This document shows, in pieces, positions 60,701-64,000 of a stretch of 64,000 bases of DNA (its first letter is position 1; every line of letters begins with the position of its first letter). The DNA is from Mytilisepta virgata (taxonomy: Eukaryota; Mollusca; Bivalvia; Mytilida; Mytilidae): the NCBI GenBank assembly GCA_028015205.1, contig CM051520.1, forward strand, positions 10,078,501 to 10,142,500, in the 5' to 3' direction. A model generated the notes under the pieces. That model saw only the letters and a program-made list of their open reading frames with translations. It was not told the DNA's origin and searched no databases. The position numbers were made by a program, and so were the translations under genes.

Positions 60701-63486
60701 TAAGGTTGGAAAATAAATGAAGTCGTCAAACAGGAGTCGGCTTGGTCCCAAAACGTATCCTACCATATGGCGTACCTACCTATAGAAGGCTTGTGACAAA
60801 ATATCAAGGGCTGTGATGAGTAGTTGCAGAGAGAAGTGTGACGAAAATATTTGTTACGGACAAATGGACGCATGCATGCATGGATGCCCGCACGTACAGA
60901 ACCACAAGGTTAAAACAGTATATTTATTTCAGCATCTCACAAAAGAGAAAAAAGTATTAAACTGATTATTTAAAATGACAATTTTATCATTCTGTTTTTT
61001 TTTCAGTATACATGTATAAAAATACATGCAACTCACTTCTTCATTCAAGTCAATGTCAACAGTATCTTAATAATATCGTAACAAAAAAATATCTATTTTA
61101 AATCAGAGTCAAACACGTCTGAGTTCATAACTTTGATGGTGGCATACTACTGATTATTGATAATTTTAACAAACTACTAAGACACCATACATATGAATGT
61201 CTTTTTTTTTTGTTCAGTAATTGAAGGGCTTGGCATAGGAAGTGGTCTGGGTAGTTTTATTAAAACTTTGGTTGCTCACTTTTCCCTCAACATTAAATTT
61301 GTGAGTTTGAATCCAACTCCAGCAAAATGAAGTGTTTAACTTTTACTTTACTAAAAAGGCTTCAACTTTTCTAAAAAAATATCTATGGTTATTGCAGTAA
61401 TATGCAGGTAAAAACAATAAATTTCCTGAAAATTATAGACATTATAGTGACCTTCATATTACCTGATATTTCTTTTAAGAACACATCTGGGTAACTTTCA
61501 TCTAAACCTTTATTCCAGATCTGTTCCTGATAAACGTCTAAAAAATTATCTGATGTCATGCCCTCATCTTTTTCTTCTTTGACCTTGTCAGTTAGGCTTA
61601 CCTCTGACCTTTGTTTAAAAAATCGTCTTTGGTTACTGCAAAAGAGAAATGTAAATTACTATACATAAACAAAATACTATTGTTTTTTCTGACTTAACTG
61701 TACTGAAGTAACAACTGAAATTGAAAAATGCAACTATACTGATAATTCACCGATATGCTTTTGTGTACTATTATTGTGGATTATTTGTTTAACAGGAAGA
61801 TATACCGGTAAATTATCACTATTTTCTATAAATTTTGTGCTATGCTGCTTCAACCATATAACAAATTTTGTCTTCTTTATCTTGACAAACATAAATCACT
61901 GTTATAAAAAGAACAAACACATATAATTATAATTATCCAATATATGAACTTTCAAAAGTCCTTTTATTCTATAGATATTAAATTACCTGGCACTAAGAAT
62001 TCCTTCATAAGTTTCTAACTGATGCCAAAATGCTTTGTTAGGCATGATACAGCTTCTTTTGTCCTTTACATAATCAAAGGCACTTTGTCTGGACATGTTG
62101 TACTCCTTCATCAGGTAGGCAATTACCTGTCAAAAGAGATTTACCTGTCAGGTGATCAACATTGGTACATAAATTTATTGCTACAATATTATATTAACAG
62201 ATGTAAGCATAGAAAATATATAAAATTCTACATTTTTTTACTAATTATCACACTAAATACTTCTGTACAGAACTCTTTGTCAACTGAAGAGCTGTATGCA
62301 AATCTTCTCCACCAGGTCACCTAATTTCCTTTAAAAAATGTATTATCATGTTTAAATAAAACACCTGTGTAATCTCGATATTCCCCAATGTAATCAATAT
62401 AGACAGGTTTCAATGTGAAGAAAAAGAGTAGTCATTATCATACAGGGGCACTACACTTGCTAAGTTTCTCAAACACAATATTTCTCTACAACTGCATTTT
62501 AATTTTCTTCCCTGAAATATTAATTTTTTATAATATCAAATAGCTGAAACTGGCCGTTGTCCGTGCTTTGTGTGTATGTGTGGTATATTTTCGTGGTATA
62601 GCGGAAATCTGTTGTTTTGAATAATATCTTGTATCCTTTCATTTTTTTCATCTGAATAGCAGATGGTAACCATTTGCTGATATTTTCATAAAACAAACTG
62701 AGGAACATTGTAAATATTTCATTACTACTCACTGTAGAAGCTGAACGACTTATTCCCATCTTACAGTGTACCAATATTCTACCATTTTTCTCTCTGAAAG
62801 GAAAAGAAATTGGGAACTTTGTTGCATATTCTGTAGGAACTCATTATCAATGTAAACAAAATTTTTTTCCTATTAACAAAATGATGATATTTCCTATGGT
62901 TAAAGCTCAGAATCAGTTAAAAATATATTCACCCACCTACCTCAGTATTCATAAATTTAGAATTTGTTTTTCACAGACTAAAATTGCTCTTATTTTGCTT
63001 TGATATTCAGACCCGTACAATTTTATATATAATTTATGTCATTTATTTCTTCAACATACAAGTATAATATCTTTTCTTAATGTCTGGAAATTTTTTTACA
63101 AATTTAACATTTCTGAAGTGAGGAAAGTCAAATTAATAATTTTATGAAACAAAATTTACTTGACTTGTACACTCTTCAGTAACCAAATGATTTCCAATAA
63201 TTTTTTTCTTACTTTTTAAGAAACATGTACATATATGTGTATCAATAGATAATTTACCTGACTTTTTAAGATTTCTACATGTATGTTTATCAATCAATAA
63301 ATTTACCTGACTTTTTAAGATTTCTACATGTGTATTTACCTGACTTTGGAAATAATTCTATGTGTATTTTCCCAATGTTTTAACAGATCTGTTTCCTCGC
63401 AGTCCCATTCCTTTATGTTATAATAATGTAATATTCCAGGGAAAAAGTTGTCAATCTCTCTGCTGATGTTCATTATATGATGTACC
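54714..63486 (-). CDS. SSH: Slingshot protein phosphatase, 3' part (seven exons, 5' incomplete)
   Basis: Minus-strand exons: 63340-63486, 62733-62793, 61987-62126, 61463-61635, 59765-60608, 58713-59119 and 54714-56131. Every junction is a GT/AG pair and the phases fit, giving about 1,062 aa to the stop. The first exons hold the dual-specificity phosphatase domain: ISREIDNFFPGILHYYNI, the active site VHCKMGISRSAST (catalytic Cys and Arg) and VIAYLMKEY...NKAFWHQLETYEGIL. These match slingshot, which dephosphorylates cofilin and so promotes actin turnover. The SSH-N and DEK-C domains must lie beyond 64 kb. The ~900-residue tail is low-complexity and rich in Ser/Glu/Lys, with basic runs (PKKKRRNSERRK, LKKKKTKK), basophilic-kinase-like sites (RRNSATP, RSSSFK) and a G-(I/L/T)-V-(R/K) motif found four times. 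The ending is GKSHPLTKLEWRRKFYNTM. Confidence 0.95.
56132..58712 (-). other. Slingshot last intron
   Basis: It contains a decayed plus-strand SINE relic at about 57510-57610 (GTGGTAGTTAGACC, GTTAACAATGAGGTTGTGA, CATGATCTTAATTGAGAAG) and short AGGTCA/GTCAGAC-rich repeats at 57.7-58.0 kb. No exon seen. Confidence 0.6.
60660..60915. repeat. Dispersed repeat fragment in a slingshot intron
   Basis: Relatively GC-rich sequence (GTGATACCCCCGCCGTGATA, AAATGGACGCATGCATGCAT) unlike the surrounding intron and similar to a phrase type common in mussel DNA. The ends are not defined. Confidence 0.45.
63245..63345 (-). repeat. Tandem copies of the slingshot exon's 5' splice site
   Basis: On the minus strand the words AAGTCAGGTAAAT (63252-63264), AAGTCAGGTAAAT (63301-63313) and the genuine exon end AAAGTCAG|GTAAAT (donor 63339) occur about 35-50 bp apart. 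They are separated by repeated 'AAGATTTCTACATGT' (plus-strand reading). The two extra donors lie inside the intron. Confidence 0.8.
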
Positions 63487-63585
63487 CTGAAATGTAACAG
63501 ACATAATGAAACAGGTTCTTCTCTGATCTTCATGTAATTGGTAATGTGATAATTTACTATTACATGGAAAGAGTCAACAACATCT

Positions 63586-63828
63586 TGTTTGTTTGTTTAG
63601 CACATTTTGGCTATTTCACAACAGCTAGTTTTTATTGTTGGAGGAAGCCGGAGTACCCAGAGAAAACGACTGATCTTTGGTAGGAAAATTGGCAATCCTT
63701 GTCAATTAAGATTGGAATCGAACACACCCCGCCACAGGTGAGATTCGAACTCACAACCTCAGTGTTGACAGGCTAGTGATCATTAGTAGTCATGACGAAC
63801 TACTAGACCTCTCGTCCACCGTGGCCTC
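63586..63828 (-). mobile_element. tRNA-derived SINE, copy 4
   Basis: Same family and orientation as the copies at 18.2 and 21.9 kb (GGAGGAAGCCGGAGTACCC, GTGAGATTCGAACTCACAAC, TAGTAGTCATGACGAACTA). The tail side is TTGTTTGTTTG. It lies in the slingshot intron between the genuine catalytic exon and its partial copy. Confidence 0.88.
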
Positions 63829-63834
63829 TGTCTG

Positions 63835-63956
63835 TTATTTAGTGTACCCTGAAATATAATAGAAATCATTAACATTTTCTACTCTGTTCTTGTAATATTT
63901 GAAAAAGTTGTCAATCCCTCTAGTAGTGTTCATTATATAGTAAACACTGAAATGTA
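63835..63956 (-). pseudogene. Partial duplicate of the slingshot catalytic exon
   Basis: Plus-strand 63901-63956 (AAAAAGTTGTCAATCCCTCT...GTTCATTATAT...CTGAAATGTA) matches the 5' half of the genuine exon (63443-63495). The intron phrase AGTGTACCCTGAAAT recurs at 63839. The copy lacks the second half of the exon and its donor, has substitutions in the conserved ISREID segment, and has lost the clean acceptor context, so it is a non-functional exon fragment. Confidence 0.75.
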
Positions 63957-64000
63957 TAAAACATTTTCTACTTTAATGTACTTGGTAATGTAATAATTCT

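Overview
This is a gene-sparse, AT-rich, intron-rich animal genomic window. The content points to a bivalve mollusc, most likely a mussel (Mytilidae). The evidence is a secreted C1q-domain gene of the type expanded in bivalves, tRNA-derived SINEs, abundant minisatellite-bearing elements and dispersed repeats that I recognise from mussel sequence. All genes below were assembled by hand from GT/AG splice sites and reading phase. No search was run.

Layout. (1) 0.55-3.8 kb is a broken LINE. (2) 3.99-4.14 kb (minus) is a first coding exon resembling the N-terminus of SRR1-like proteins. It lies head to head with a three-exon C1q-domain gene (4.67-11.80 kb, plus, 230 aa) whose large second intron is full of repeats. 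(3) 16.7-22.9 kb (minus) is the gene for mitochondrial ribosomal protein L50 (mL50), with three clear exons and one tentative start exon. (4) 24.5-30.2 kb holds LINE fragments and foldback repeats. (5) 30.36-38.81 kb (plus) is a complete five-exon delta-tubulin gene (450 aa), followed 550 bp later by a complete five-exon YdjC-type carbohydrate deacetylase gene (39.36-47.55 kb, 284 aa). (6) 54.71-63.49 kb (minus) is the 3' part of a slingshot cofilin-phosphatase gene: seven exons, from the catalytic domain to the stop, with the 5' part beyond the window.

Most of the remaining DNA is repeats. Three non-autonomous DNA transposons can be bounded to the base by target-site duplications. These are a ~940-bp foldback element present twice (3-bp duplication, confirmed by a related empty site in the same window), an 805-bp TA-flanked element with pogo/Tc1-like ends, and a 732-bp element with a 6-bp duplication. 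There are four tRNA-derived SINE copies, two of them with visible target duplications, four LINE remnants and about a dozen tandem arrays.

The most unusual pattern is that several unrelated arrays with a ~145-160-bp unit are each preceded by a short perfect hairpin, often with an AAA loop. The stem sequence differs between families while pairing is kept. Other items for follow-up are six tandem copies of the delta-tubulin exon 1/5' splice site, duplication around a slingshot catalytic exon and its donor, and a four-times repeated short motif in the slingshot tail. The genes are housekeeping or cell-biological (mitochondrial translation, centriole/cilium tubulin, sugar deacetylation, actin dynamics) plus one secreted lectin-like protein. 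They do not form a joint pathway.
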